40,427 nt of DNA from a virus. The notes below the pieces were generated by a model. That model was not told the origin of the DNA. It did not search any database and saw only the letters and a list, made by a program, of their open reading frames with translations. Below, piece by piece: positions 30,568 to 38,940 of the stretch; position 1 is the first letter of the stretch, and the number at the start of each line of letters is the position of its first letter. The position numbers and the translations under genes are program-made. The DNA lies in the IMG/VR virus record IMGVR_UViG_3300047548_000861, positions 1 through 40,427 of that record; one strand, written 5' to 3'.

Positions 30568-32451
30568 TTACTTGCCCAAAGCTAATTTTTTCATTCGATC
30601 CAGTTCGCTTTCGTAGAAGCTGTCTGTGACCGCGCCGCGACGATCCATGGGATCGGTTGAGTCTTCTCCCACAACCGGTGCCACTGCACCAGCCACAGTG
30701 CCGCCCATGCTTTCCATGTAGCCACATTCGGCTAAGCCGTGTTCGGGGCAGTATTCGCCTTCCATGGTGTGGTTGCAGCCACCTTCAGCAACTGTTGGGG
30801 CATCAAAACCACTCATGACTTCAAATGTATTGAGCACATCACCTTCGGGCAAACGTGGTGCAAAATTTCCAGTTCCAAGTTCTTGGTCCAAACGCTGAGT
30901 TACCCACTCGTATGGATCGCCAGTGCGAGCTTTCATTGTACCATAGGGCATTTCGCCTGCGTTGGCATAGTAGTCATACAGTGCGTCATACAAGTCGTCG
31001 TCTAACTCACCACCTTGCTCAAATTGAGCTACTTCGTGTTTGAAACGATCCAAAATGTGATCTAATGTTTCTCCCGATTCGTCAATGATGCGACCTTCTG
31101 TGATTCCAGCGTGGCTGAGAATTTTGTTTAGCAATTTGTCAGCAGATTCAGCCACAGGGGGTGTTGCAGCAGGTTCAGCACCGGCTGCTGGAGTTGGAGC
31201 AGGTTGTGCTGCGCCCTGTGGTGTTGTGTTGAGCTGAATACCTAGCTCTTGCAATCTGGCTTGCACATCTGTGTCATCCCAAACGTTGGCACGGCCATTT
31301 GATTTGGCAGCAAGATCTTCCAAAATGTCAAACAACTGGTCATCACCAATTACGTCATATAGTTGTTCGGTGGCATTGGTAGCATCGGGGCCAACAATGA
31401 GTTCTTTGCTCATTAGCTCATTGAGCTTTTGTTGTGCTTCGGGATTGTCTGGAAGGGCCCAGGTTCCTTCAGAAAGTTGATTGACCCAACTTTCAAAAAT
31501 GTCTGCTTCTTTCATTTGTTGTCCTTGTTGAATTTTAGCCAATACTGGCAAGGCAGCTTCAATTCGGCTGTCTAAGGTTTGTTCAATGAACATTGTTTTG
31601 ATGTCTTGTACCAAATCTTCATGTTCAGTAATGGTTGCTGGATGCCATGATTCAAAATAGCTTGAGTATCCACGGCTGGTTCCAAGATGCTTTAAACTTT
31701 CACGCAACTGTTTGTAGTATGCTTGTGCCTGGGTCGCAAGATCTTGAGTGGTTCCTTCTAAGATGCGCTGGCTGCTGGCACGATTGAATCTGCTGAGCAC
31801 AGCAATTTCATTGACCATTTCAGTGATGTGACACCCACGAATGTCGTAAGGTTTGCCACCTTGTCGCACATGCTCTAACATAGCACGGCCGCCCGCCAGG
31901 CTGCGGAAACCCAGTTTGAATCTTTCACCGTCGGCGGTTTCAATAAACAAACTTTCCACATGTCGATATCTGGCATCGTTTTCGCCCAAGGTTTGATTGT
32001 GGCGAATCATGAGTCTAGCCTCAGTGGGCTGGCCAGCATATGAAACTTTGCGGGTGCCGTAGTAACCTTCAAACAGCCCTTCTTGAATGGCTGCTAATCC
32101 TTGCATAGTATACTTGAGTTGATTGATATCAGAAGTGGTACGAGTCCAACGATTGCGCCTAGCAATCAACCCAATGTGTTGCAAAAAGTCAAAGAATTCT
32201 TGTTTGTCATCGCCTTCCATGGTACGTCCCAAATTGTCACCGTACATGATTTTGAGATCGTTGTCCACGTCCATCACAAGCACCATGGTTCCGTAATTTT
32301 TTCCTGTTCCCGATACATAGTCAAAACTAAACATTTTGGCATCATCCGCTGCGGGCGCAGGTTTTCCAGTTTTATCCAGCATTTCGGGCTGTATGTCTCG
32401 GGTTGCTAAAAAGTCTAGCAACTGTTGTGATAGTGAATTCTCTGTAGCCAT
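30568..32451 (-). CDS. Large unknown protein, probably virion-related
   Basis: A 627-aa protein. Residues 1-330 form a conserved-looking domain (FDYVSGTGKNYGTMVLVMDV, YGDNLGRTMEGDDKQEFFDFL, LFEGYYGTRKVSYAGQPTEARL, SRFNRASSQRILEGTT). A Pro/Ala-rich linker follows (PQGAAQPAPTPAAGAEPAATP), then an acidic C-terminal region with cysteines (CNHTMEGEYCPEHGLAECGY). No catalytic motif is recognised. It lies directly downstream of the terminase, which points to a virion or packaging-linked role. No Shine-Dalgarno is seen; CTAAATA stands seven bases before the ATG. Confidence 0.75.
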   Translation of the reverse strand: MATENSLSQQLLDFLATRDIQPEMLDKTGKPAPAADDAKMFSFDYVSGTGKNYGTMVLVMDVDNDLKIMYGDNLGRTMEGDDKQEFFDFLQHIGLIARRNRWTRTTSDINQLKYTMQGLAAIQEGLFEGYYGTRKVSYAGQPTEARLMIRHNQTLGENDARYRHVESLFIETADGERFKLGFRSLAGGRAMLEHVRQGGKPYDIRGCHITEMVNEIAVLSRFNRASSQRILEGTTQDLATQAQAYYKQLRESLKHLGTSRGYSSYFESWHPATITEHEDLVQDIKTMFIEQTLDSRIEAALPVLAKIQQGQQMKEADIFESWVNQLSEGTWALPDNPEAQQKLNELMSKELIVGPDATNATEQLYDVIGDDQLFDILEDLAAKSNGRANVWDDTDVQARLQELGIQLNTTPQGAAQPAPTPAAGAEPAATPPVAESADKLLNKILSHAGITEGRIIDESGETLDHILDRFKHEVAQFEQGGELDDDLYDALYDYYANAGEMPYGTMKARTGDPYEWVTQRLDQELGTGNFAPRLPEGDVLNTFEVMSGFDAPTVAEGGCNHTMEGEYCPEHGLAECGYMESMGGTVAGAVAPVVGEDSTDPMDRRGAVTDSFYESELDRMKKLALGK

Positions 32452-32461
32452 GGTGTTGTAT

Positions 32462-34048
32462 TTAGTTAAACATTGCTATGAATGGGAATGGTTCAATGAT
32501 GTTATCGCTGTGATCTTTAAGGTGTGTATCTAGTTCAGAGTGATACGTTTGCAGCAGCATTAGCATGCGTACAGCCAGCAAGGATGCCATCACAAGGTCA
32601 TCAGTTTCACCAGGTTTGGCAGCATAACTGGTTCCGTGCGCCACAAAATTCTTGAGTTCGCTAATAAGAGACTTTGATTGTACTTTCATACGACCTGATT
32701 CGATCAGTATTTTGATTTTGTTACAGGCTGTTATTTTTGCTTTGTTTGTGGTGTTAAACCCCTTGCGGAATCTACGTCCTGTGGTACCTTGCACAGAATT
32801 GTCGCTCAAGAAGTAGCCAGGGATGTTTTCTTCTCCGTACTCAGCAATACTAATCAGCGCAGCTTCTCCCAATGTATTGTTTTCTACACTGTAGTAGATG
32901 TTTTTGTCATTCTTGGTTGTAGCATAGAGCTCTTTTACAATATCAGCCAATATCTTAACTTGTGTGGGAACATCAGTGCGGTTGTGTTTCCACTCAGCAA
33001 CTTGAATAGTTGTATCGGCTTCAAATACTTGTATGGCCGCAGGATCTCCACCGGTGCCCAAACTAGGATCCAATGCTACAATATACATTTTGTTGGGATC
33101 TATGTTTTTGTACCAACGCACTTGCCCCGACTTGCGTATAGGCTCTATGCCTTCGAGTTCTAGCAGTTTAATAGGACTAATCAGTGTTTCATCGTTGATA
33201 ACGAATTCGCAGTCCATCTCTCGTCGGAAACGTTCTTCGCCTAGCTGTGCTCTTTGCTCATCGGCCCATTTGTCGTCACGGTCCGGATGTTCACGCCAGA
33301 AAGCACGATAAGCTTTGAAGCCGTTGATGCCCACTCCACCCGGTCTTGGGTTTCCATACTCGTCTTCGGTCTTGTTGGCGCCTTTCCAAATCAACGCAAA
33401 CTGATCTTCGTCACTGTTTGGAGTTGAAGTAATAATAGCTTTACCACCAGTGCTCAGTGTAGGAGTAATAGAAGTCCAAAACTCTGTGGCAATAGTGGGT
33501 CTAACGAACGCAAATTCGTCCAGGTACAGCAGTGTAATAGACATACCACGACCAGTGTTTTCAGTAGTTGTCTGACTTACAATACGACTACCGTTGTCAA
33601 ACTCCAGCGAGCCTTTGTTGTAACTTGTAGCACCAGCTCTAATGTGGTTAGGGCACAGTTCATATGCGTAACGAATACGCTGCATGATTTCTTGTGCGCC
33701 CAGGTATTTGTGTGCAGCAATAAGAATAGTTGAGTCAGGCACAAACATAGCGTACCACAACAAGTAACCAGCAGCCGATGTTGACTTACCTGTCTGTCGA
33801 GGCATTAGCGAGATTGAAAAACGATTTTTGTGATAGTTTTCAATCAGCCTGCGCTGATATTCAAACGGATGGTACAGCATCTTGCCCTTGACTGGGTGCT
33901 GTATATAGAAGAAGTTGTCCATGAAATACATGGGACCATCCACAGGATCAGCGCACCGTGCAAACTCTTCTAGTTCTTGCTCAGTGTATGTTTCTTTTCT
34001 GTGCGGTGCCTTGACCAGCACTGCATCTAAACCTGGTTTAATACTCAT
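32462..34048 (-). CDS. Terminase large subunit, gp17-like
   Basis: A 528-aa packaging motor. The ATPase half has MPRQTGKST (82-90, T4-type Walker A) and LLYLDEFAF with Asp 177 and Glu 178 as Walker B and catalytic Glu. The nuclease half has IVALDPSLGTGGD (Asp 327), YYSVENNTLG (Glu near 400) and ETDDLVMASL near the C-terminus, the three acidic positions of the RNase H-like headful nuclease. It pumps DNA into the prohead and cuts it. Overlaps the SGNH gene by 11 bases. Confidence 0.97.
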   Translation of the reverse strand: MSIKPGLDAVLVKAPHRKETYTEQELEEFARCADPVDGPMYFMDNFFYIQHPVKGKMLYHPFEYQRRLIENYHKNRFSISLMPRQTGKSTSAAGYLLWYAMFVPDSTILIAAHKYLGAQEIMQRIRYAYELCPNHIRAGATSYNKGSLEFDNGSRIVSQTTTENTGRGMSITLLYLDEFAFVRPTIATEFWTSITPTLSTGGKAIITSTPNSDEDQFALIWKGANKTEDEYGNPRPGGVGINGFKAYRAFWREHPDRDDKWADEQRAQLGEERFRREMDCEFVINDETLISPIKLLELEGIEPIRKSGQVRWYKNIDPNKMYIVALDPSLGTGGDPAAIQVFEADTTIQVAEWKHNRTDVPTQVKILADIVKELYATTKNDKNIYYSVENNTLGEAALISIAEYGEENIPGYFLSDNSVQGTTGRRFRKGFNTTNKAKITACNKIKILIESGRMKVQSKSLISELKNFVAHGTSYAAKPGETDDLVMASLLAVRMLMLLQTYHSELDTHLKDHSDNIIEPFPFIAMFN

Positions 34049-34784
34049 TTAATATTTTCTCTGCTAGCAATCTATGCCCCAAGGGGCCAGCATGCATGTA
34101 ATCTCTTGCATACTCAAGTTCTTCACGACTGCGAGTCATTTCTTGATCTGCATGTTTAATTATGCAAGGAATACGGTATCTGTGGCACAGAGCTTCAATG
34201 GCCAAGCAATTTTTGCGCTGGTTAATTTTGGCATTGTCATCTGCACTGAACCAATTCTTTAAGAAAACGTCATGCGATGCTCCGGGTATTTCGCTCATGG
34301 GCATAAACACATCCACTGGCGGAGACCCATTGCTTGTTATCAGCTCCACTCGACTGCGTGGCGGGGTCAGCATACAGACCAACACAGGCTTTAGTTTTGG
34401 TATCCAATACTCTGCCAATCTAAAAGCAGTGTCAGCCGCGGTTCCGGGCCAAGCAATGCTGTTGACATGCATGTTTAGCTTTTTGGCTACCAGCACTGGC
34501 CACAGTGTTTCTTCAGGCAATCCACTGCCAAATGTAAAGCTGCATCCCAGAGCCAGCATACCGCCGGGTTGAAATTCTGCTCCACGAAAACCATTGGAGT
34601 TTATACGATACTGTATGGCGCCTGGTTGCAGCCAACCCTGACGTTCAAAGTATTCGCGATGCTTGGGATCTTGCATCATGTGCTGGAAACTTTGTTCGTT
34701 GTCAGTGTGCAACCAATCATGCACACTGTTGCGATAATAGAATCCAAAATGCCAAGGCTCTGATGTTATTGCGGGAATATCCAT
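34038..34784 (-). CDS. SGNH/GDSL-type hydrolase
   Basis: A 248-aa protein with LALGCSFTFGSGLP (Ser 82 nucleophile block), SIAWPGTAADTAFRL (glycine block) and DYMHAGPLGHRLLAE (the Asp-X-X-His type C-terminal block). Probably an esterase acting on an acylated sugar or surface glycan. No signal peptide is visible. It is embedded between terminase and a 2OG-oxygenase-like gene by overlaps of 11 and 19 bases. Confidence 0.8.
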   Translation of the reverse strand: MDIPAITSEPWHFGFYYRNSVHDWLHTDNEQSFQHMMQDPKHREYFERQGWLQPGAIQYRINSNGFRGAEFQPGGMLALGCSFTFGSGLPEETLWPVLVAKKLNMHVNSIAWPGTAADTAFRLAEYWIPKLKPVLVCMLTPPRSRVELITSNGSPPVDVFMPMSEIPGASHDVFLKNWFSADDNAKINQRKNCLAIEALCHRYRIPCIIKHADQEMTRSREELEYARDYMHAGPLGHRLLAEKILNEY

Positions 34785-35311
34785 GTGTATGTTGTAAGTC
34801 TATAACTGTTTTGTGGCACCGGCGTTAGCATGGCATGCCACAACAGCCGACGATAGCCAGTTTCGTCAGGCTGATTGATCATTATGTAACCGTCGTTGGG
34901 CTGTTCAGGAACTTGATGTCTCACCGCAGCAGGATCTTTGTACCAATAAAATGTTGTGCCAGGGCCGCGCCAAGTCAAGTGTAAGCTGCCCGGTAACTCA
35001 CCATCAGTGTGCATAGTACAGACGAATCCCGGTTCGTCGACCCAAAACGCTGTGCCAGCATAAGGTGCAATTCGTCGACCCAGTTGTTGCTCTAGGTCAG
35101 GCCATATAGATTCAAAATGCCTGTGCCAATCTGCGATCCAAGGTATAGATGATTCTTCAATGCGGCGTCGACGCCATTGTTCTTGTCCCTCTTGTCTTGC
35201 CCATGGCAAACTCATCCAATCCGTGGACATTACTTGATCCACAATGTGCTGTGGCATTACCTGTTGTATTTTGTAAAGATTACGCTCTTGATCAACTGGT
35301 GTTACTTGCAT
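34766..35311 (-). CDS. 2OG-Fe(II) oxygenase-like protein
   Basis: A 181-aa protein with a double-stranded beta-helix pattern. His 101-X-Asp 103 (MHTDGELPGS) and His 159 (LLWHAMLTPV) are the likely iron ligands, and Arg 171 could hold 2-oxoglutarate. This family hydroxylates proteins, nucleic acids or small molecules; the target is unknown. The ATG at 35311 is used because an upstream in-frame start lies deep in the preceding gene. It overlaps the radical SAM gene by 10 bases. Confidence 0.7.
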   Translation of the reverse strand: MQVTPVDQERNLYKIQQVMPQHIVDQVMSTDWMSLPWARQEGQEQWRRRRIEESSIPWIADWHRHFESIWPDLEQQLGRRIAPYAGTAFWVDEPGFVCTMHTDGELPGSLHLTWRGPGTTFYWYKDPAAVRHQVPEQPNDGYIMINQPDETGYRRLLWHAMLTPVPQNSYRLTTYTWIFPQ

Positions 35312-36444
35312 AGGTGCGCCAACTCCGGCCAAAGTTTTTTAAATTCACCAGCTTTGTCAGCATGGTACAATGTTTCAATTTTTTCAATGTGGTCTGCGAA
35401 CTGTGTACCCAACTTAGCATCAGGTGCTGTGATAGATTGATATTTTTCCAATGCTTGGTCAAAGAATCCTCGTTCGCTGTCAGTGGCAATGTTTAATGCA
35501 TAAAACTTTTCAAGTTCCTGTATTGCTAATGCAGCAACATCGGGCCCGTGCAAGAATGGATCAAGGTAACTGGGCTGAAACAAGTTTTGCCACAATACCG
35601 AAAGACCACGTTGATGAACAAATTCTCTGAACTCACACAGACGTGTGGCATTGTAGATGTTGTACACTGCATGTGCGCCGCCCCAGTGTCCATTGTGCTT
35701 CATTAAATTCTGCACAAGGTCTAAATTTTTCAACATCAGTTGCCAGTCGGTGCCGTAACGCACATATTCAAATCTATCCCCAATGTTGTCAAAACTAATA
35801 CTCCAACCCACACGTTGCCGTTGTTGCAGTTTTTGAAATATCTTGTTGTTTTCCAAGTCAACATTGAGGTTGGTTATCAGTGTTACTATGGCTGTGTCAG
35901 GGATGACGTCTAGCAAGCGTTCGTTTTCAGGCAGCAGCAATGGCTCGCCGCCGACCAAGGCAACCTCGTGAATATGCTCACGATGTTTTTCAATAAAATC
36001 ACAAACTTGTTGATAGTAAGGTCTTGTGCCGGACCGATAAAATACTTTTTTCAATGACGCCCATTTGCTACTGCAAGCTTCTCCGCAATAGTTACAGCTA
36101 AGGTTGCAAGTGATGTTCCATCTCACATCAAAAATCACAGGATAGTGATATTGATCCCCGGCTGTGGCATAATCAAAATTGGGATTGACGGAGTTGTGCC
36201 AGGCACGTTCTGAGCTGGCGCCTAGTCGTTCAGCTTTGACACAATTTTCACAATAAGCATGTGGCTTGCCTTGGGCCAAGGATGCACGTATCTCTTTGAG
36301 CTTGGGACCGTTGAGTATGTTTTCGATGGAGTCGTTCTCAAGGCTACCCAACATGTTAGGGTTACCGGCACAACAAGTCTTTACGCTTCCTCGAGGGTTG
36401 ATATGCAACCCTCGCCATGGGGCTGCACAATAAAAATTACTCAT
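35302..36444 (-). CDS. Radical SAM protein with N-terminal Cys-rich region
   Basis: A 380-aa protein with CNLSCNYC (Cys 113, 117 and 120) and VGGEPLLLPEN. The N-terminus resembles an SPASM-like segment moved to the front: CAAPWRGLHINPRGSVKTCC, then LGSLENDSIENIL and CENC, which would bind an auxiliary cluster in related maturases. A peptide or protein substrate is likely by family analogy. No Shine-Dalgarno; GTAAATA stands four bases before the ATG. It is followed by the 2OG-oxygenase-like and SGNH genes in one overlapping block. Confidence 0.88.
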   Translation of the reverse strand: MSNFYCAAPWRGLHINPRGSVKTCCAGNPNMLGSLENDSIENILNGPKLKEIRASLAQGKPHAYCENCVKAERLGASSERAWHNSVNPNFDYATAGDQYHYPVIFDVRWNITCNLSCNYCGEACSSKWASLKKVFYRSGTRPYYQQVCDFIEKHREHIHEVALVGGEPLLLPENERLLDVIPDTAIVTLITNLNVDLENNKIFQKLQQRQRVGWSISFDNIGDRFEYVRYGTDWQLMLKNLDLVQNLMKHNGHWGGAHAVYNIYNATRLCEFREFVHQRGLSVLWQNLFQPSYLDPFLHGPDVAALAIQELEKFYALNIATDSERGFFDQALEKYQSITAPDAKLGTQFADHIEKIETLYHADKAGEFKKLWPELAHLCK

Positions 36445-36451
36445 GTGGTAT

Positions 36452-36676
36452 TTACTTACGGTTTTGCTGAGTCATTGCAAACCAGGCTGGTGTGCCTGGA
36501 CGAATGCCCTGAGCTTGTGCTTGGTTGCGCTGTGCAAAATAAGATTCGGATGTTTTGGTTACTGGGGCAGCGGGCATGCCCATGACGGAATAAATTGGAT
36601 CTGCGGGATCTAAATAGCAATCTTCGTTGGGATCACTGTAACTCAAATCCCGAGAAGTGAATTTGAGTTCCCTCAT
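36452..36676 (-). CDS. Unknown small protein, 74 aa
   Basis: Starts MRELKFTSRDLSYSDPNEDC. A polar, Pro/Gln/Ala-rich protein with little predicted fold, ending QAQAQGIRPGTPAWFAMTQQ. Such short disordered proteins are common in virion and core-protein blocks. The ATG at 36676 overlaps the thermonuclease stop (ATGA). Function unknown. Confidence 0.65.
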   Translation of the reverse strand: MRELKFTSRDLSYSDPNEDCYLDPADPIYSVMGMPAAPVTKTSESYFAQRNQAQAQGIRPGTPAWFAMTQQNRK

Positions 36677-37107
36677 TGACACCAGCTTTGTTTGGCTTCG
36701 CCGTAGTATTCACGAGCAAAACCATTGGCTATCAGTCCTTGGCGCAGACTACGGCCATCTAGAATGATGTCTCCCAAGACACGACCACCAAACTTGTCCC
36801 AGTTGTAAAGAACAACTTGTCGTTTCTGACTGGATGCCACTGCACTTTTGGTAAATTCAGTTGCGGCTTTGCCTCTAGCATCTTCTTGGGGGCACTGGGC
36901 TCGAAATCCTTTTTCAGGTGTGTCCACACCGTATATTCGTACAGCCAGTTCTGGCTTGAGCGGAGCAGGTAGAAAAGGGGCAGCAATTACAACAGTGTCT
37001 CCGTCGTTGATGCGCACAATTTGTGCATCATATGTGACGCCTTGTGGAGCTTTTTGTGCGAAGGCCAGCAAAGGTGCTGCTAGTAAAAGTGCAATAATTT
37101 TTTTCAT
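36673..37107 (-). CDS. Exported thermonuclease (SNase family)
   Basis: A 144-aa protein with a signal peptide MKKIIALLLAAPLLAFAQ (likely cleavage after AFA) followed by an SNase domain: VRINDGDTVV (Asp 35, Asp 37), VRIYGVDTPEKG (Arg 57, Asp 62, Glu 65) and FGGRVLGDI (Arg 109). All expected catalytic residues are present. It should cut DNA or RNA outside the cytoplasm or in the periplasm with calcium. The ATG at 37107 touches the previous stop (TAATG). A longer upstream reading would overlap the neighbouring gene and lacks a signal. Confidence 0.9.
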   Translation of the reverse strand: MKKIIALLLAAPLLAFAQKAPQGVTYDAQIVRINDGDTVVIAAPFLPAPLKPELAVRIYGVDTPEKGFRAQCPQEDARGKAATEFTKSAVASSQKRQVVLYNWDKFGGRVLGDIILDGRSLRQGLIANGFAREYYGEAKQSWCQ

Positions 37108-37475
37108 TAGTATCCCTTGAATCCCTGTATTGGGCTCTTTGTATTCACTGCTGGATGTTCTTGGCTTTTTAGGTCGCCTTTGTTTAGGTCCCAGTGTTTG
37201 GCACCAATTGCTTTGTAAGCTTTTTCTAGCATCCTTTGCTCGACTTCGGTATATGGAGCGGCTATGTCGTTGCGGCCTGCCCAAGACTCTGCGTCTACTG
37301 GTTGAGCAAAATCGTTGCCATCGTTGCAGGCAGCGGCCATCATAACACGGTTGAGCTCATATACGCGATCGGCAAATTCTTTGTCGCGAAATTTATTCAA
37401 ACCAACAGTGGCATTTTGAAGTCGCTTACTAATCTTGCCCCGGTGCTCTTCAGCTATAAATTCGCGAGCTCTCAT
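37107..37475 (-). CDS. Unknown protein, 122 aa (MRAREFI type)
   Basis: Begins MRAREFIAEEHRGKISKRLQ, an N-terminal opening I associate with small virion or core-associated proteins of marine T4-like phages. The middle has CNDGNDFAQPVDAESWAGRN and the end is Gly/Lys rich. Helical and basic, with no membrane segment. It lies among structural genes and is probably a minor virion or scaffold-associated protein; that is inference. Confidence 0.7.
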   Translation of the reverse strand: MRAREFIAEEHRGKISKRLQNATVGLNKFRDKEFADRVYELNRVMMAAACNDGNDFAQPVDAESWAGRNDIAAPYTEVEQRMLEKAYKAIGAKHWDLNKGDLKSQEHPAVNTKSPIQGFKGY

Positions 37476-37477
37476 CG

Positions 37478-37798
37478 TTATACGCCGTTAGATCCTGCTA
37501 GAGCAGAACTTGCAGTACCTAGTTCTTGCACTGTAAAGTTTGCGCCAGTAATTGTCAACTTGTTGCCAACACCGACATAAATGTCTTGACGACTGTTAGC
37601 AGGAACTTGTACTGCGGCGCTGTAAATGTTACCAACTGCCACACCAGCATTGGCAGTATTGCCATTTGCTGGGTTGCGATATGTTAGCTGCACAGCTTCG
37701 ACTTGAAAAGTTACAGCAGTATTACCTGTGCTGATTCTTGCTTTGTCAGTGTACCAGGCTTGTGCTGATGCACTTGTATAAACGTTTGCTTGTGCCAT
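37478..37798 (-). CDS. Probable virion protein, 106 aa
   Basis: A beta-rich Ala/Val/Thr/Asn protein (ANVYTSASAQAWYTDKARIS, IYSAAVQVPANSRQDIYVGV, KLTITGANFTVQELG). The composition fits a capsid decoration or tail-associated protein. No catalytic residues are evident. Its start touches the stop of the 57-aa gene and two bases separate its stop from the next gene. Confidence 0.7.
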   Translation of the reverse strand: MAQANVYTSASAQAWYTDKARISTGNTAVTFQVEAVQLTYRNPANGNTANAGVAVGNIYSAAVQVPANSRQDIYVGVGNKLTITGANFTVQELGTASSALAGSNGV

Positions 37799-37971
37799 TA
37801 TTTCTCATCCTTAGTAGTAGGTGCAACATAAGGCTGATACAACTGACGTGTCTGATGCAGCACGCCAGGAATGTCCACAGGCTGTTGCTTGTAACCAGTA
37901 GTAGCGGGACTGTGCGGATTTTGTTGCACAGGTGTATTGGGTACGGGGTTAAATGGTGTATAGATTGACAT
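37798..37971 (-). CDS. Small Pro/Gln-rich protein, 57 aa
   Basis: MSIYTPFNPVPNTPVQQNPH... ending APTTKDEK. A short, disordered, Pro/Gln/Thr-rich peptide, too short for an ordinary ORF cut-off. The stop overlaps the next ATG (TAATG), matching the style of the operon, which supports it as a real gene. Possibly a virion linker peptide; unknown. Confidence 0.65.
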   Translation of the reverse strand: MSIYTPFNPVPNTPVQQNPHSPATTGYKQQPVDIPGVLHQTRQLYQPYVAPTTKDEK

Positions 37972-37980
37972 AATAGTTAC

Positions 37981-38940
37981 TTACCAGGCTCGGCAGCTCC
38001 AATAACGTGCTTTCCAACGTGGACCCGGATTGTCGCAGTTGTGACGAGCACGGAAGTTCTTGCGGCGGCCAGGAATGTGTTTTTTGATACGCATCTTCTT
38101 GTCACCAAATTCAACCTTGACAACATTTCCGTTGGGTTTCTTGACATAGACTTTAGACTTCTTGACGTCGCCTTTCATGGGCTTGCCCAAGGGAACTTTG
38201 CGTCCGCGATATTCAGCTTCTTCTATTTGGTCCATGGGCACATCATACTGGTTGAGTTTGTTCTTTAAGTTCCACTCAACTTGTCGGACCCAACCCGATA
38301 CATCGCTAGATCCAATTTCGTCCCAGTCGCCTACAGAATCAGCAACATCGTCAATGGCTTGACCCACATACACAGGACCGTATTTGGACAGCAAGTCAGT
38401 ACGTTGCATCAGTATGCGGCGAGTGATAGCTTGTGCTACTGGACTGTCTTCTTGCCCAGGATTGTGCAAAGGACCTTCAGCAATGGCGTCAGCTTTATTG
38501 CTTTCAATATAGTCAGCAGCAGTATCTACGTAGTCCGCAGCCTTGTTAATTTTGCTTTGTACCCACTCAGGCATGTTTTCGTTGTCATCTAACATGCCTG
38601 TGAGTTTACGAGCTGCACGAACGATTGTGGCAAGATCATCTTTGGCCATATCGCCTTCGTAATCAAACTCACCTGCATCAGCAACACTGTGCATGGCTTG
38701 ATCATCTTCAGATTCTTCCTGATCCATGTCAGTAGTGAAATCTTCGTTGGTGCTGCATCCGCAGCCTTCCAACAGCTCAAGCAGTCGGTCATCAGCAGCA
38801 ATGACGTAACCATCTTCAGCTACATCAACGATGTAGCTTTCTAACAGGGTATCCTCAAGCTCAATTGAAAAGTTGTCTCCAATTGTAGGCGGATTCAACT
38901 TTTCATCTGCTTCGGCTAGATAATCAGCTAAAGTTTTCAT
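37981..38940 (-). CDS. Prohead-core or internal virion protein-like
   Basis: A 319-aa acidic protein. The N-terminal part is a helical domain with LLEGCGC and an Asp/Glu-rich linker. The C-terminus (KVYVKKPNGNVVKVEFG, then FRARHNCDNPGPRWKARYWSC) is a basic Cys/His motif of a kind I associate with assembly-scaffold and internal head proteins of marine T4-like phages. It may bind DNA or metal. The ATG at 38940 overlaps the preceding stop (ATGA). No enzyme motif. Confidence 0.6.
   Translation of the reverse strand: MKTLADYLAEADEKLNPPTIGDNFSIELEDTLLESYIVDVAEDGYVIAADDRLLELLEGCGCSTNEDFTTDMDQEESEDDQAMHSVADAGEFDYEGDMAKDDLATIVRAARKLTGMLDDNENMPEWVQSKINKAADYVDTAADYIESNKADAIAEGPLHNPGQEDSPVAQAITRRILMQRTDLLSKYGPVYVGQAIDDVADSVGDWDEIGSSDVSGWVRQVEWNLKNKLNQYDVPMDQIEEAEYRGRKVPLGKPMKGDVKKSKVYVKKPNGNVVKVEFGDKKMRIKKHIPGRRKNFRARHNCDNPGPRWKARYWSCRAW

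Noticed and set aside
36448-36455. GTAAATAC as a T4-type late promoter for the radical SAM gene
   Set aside because: Only three bases lie between it and the ATG, too close for T4 late geometry, and its TAA is the stop of the gene before. Kept only as part of a pattern finding.
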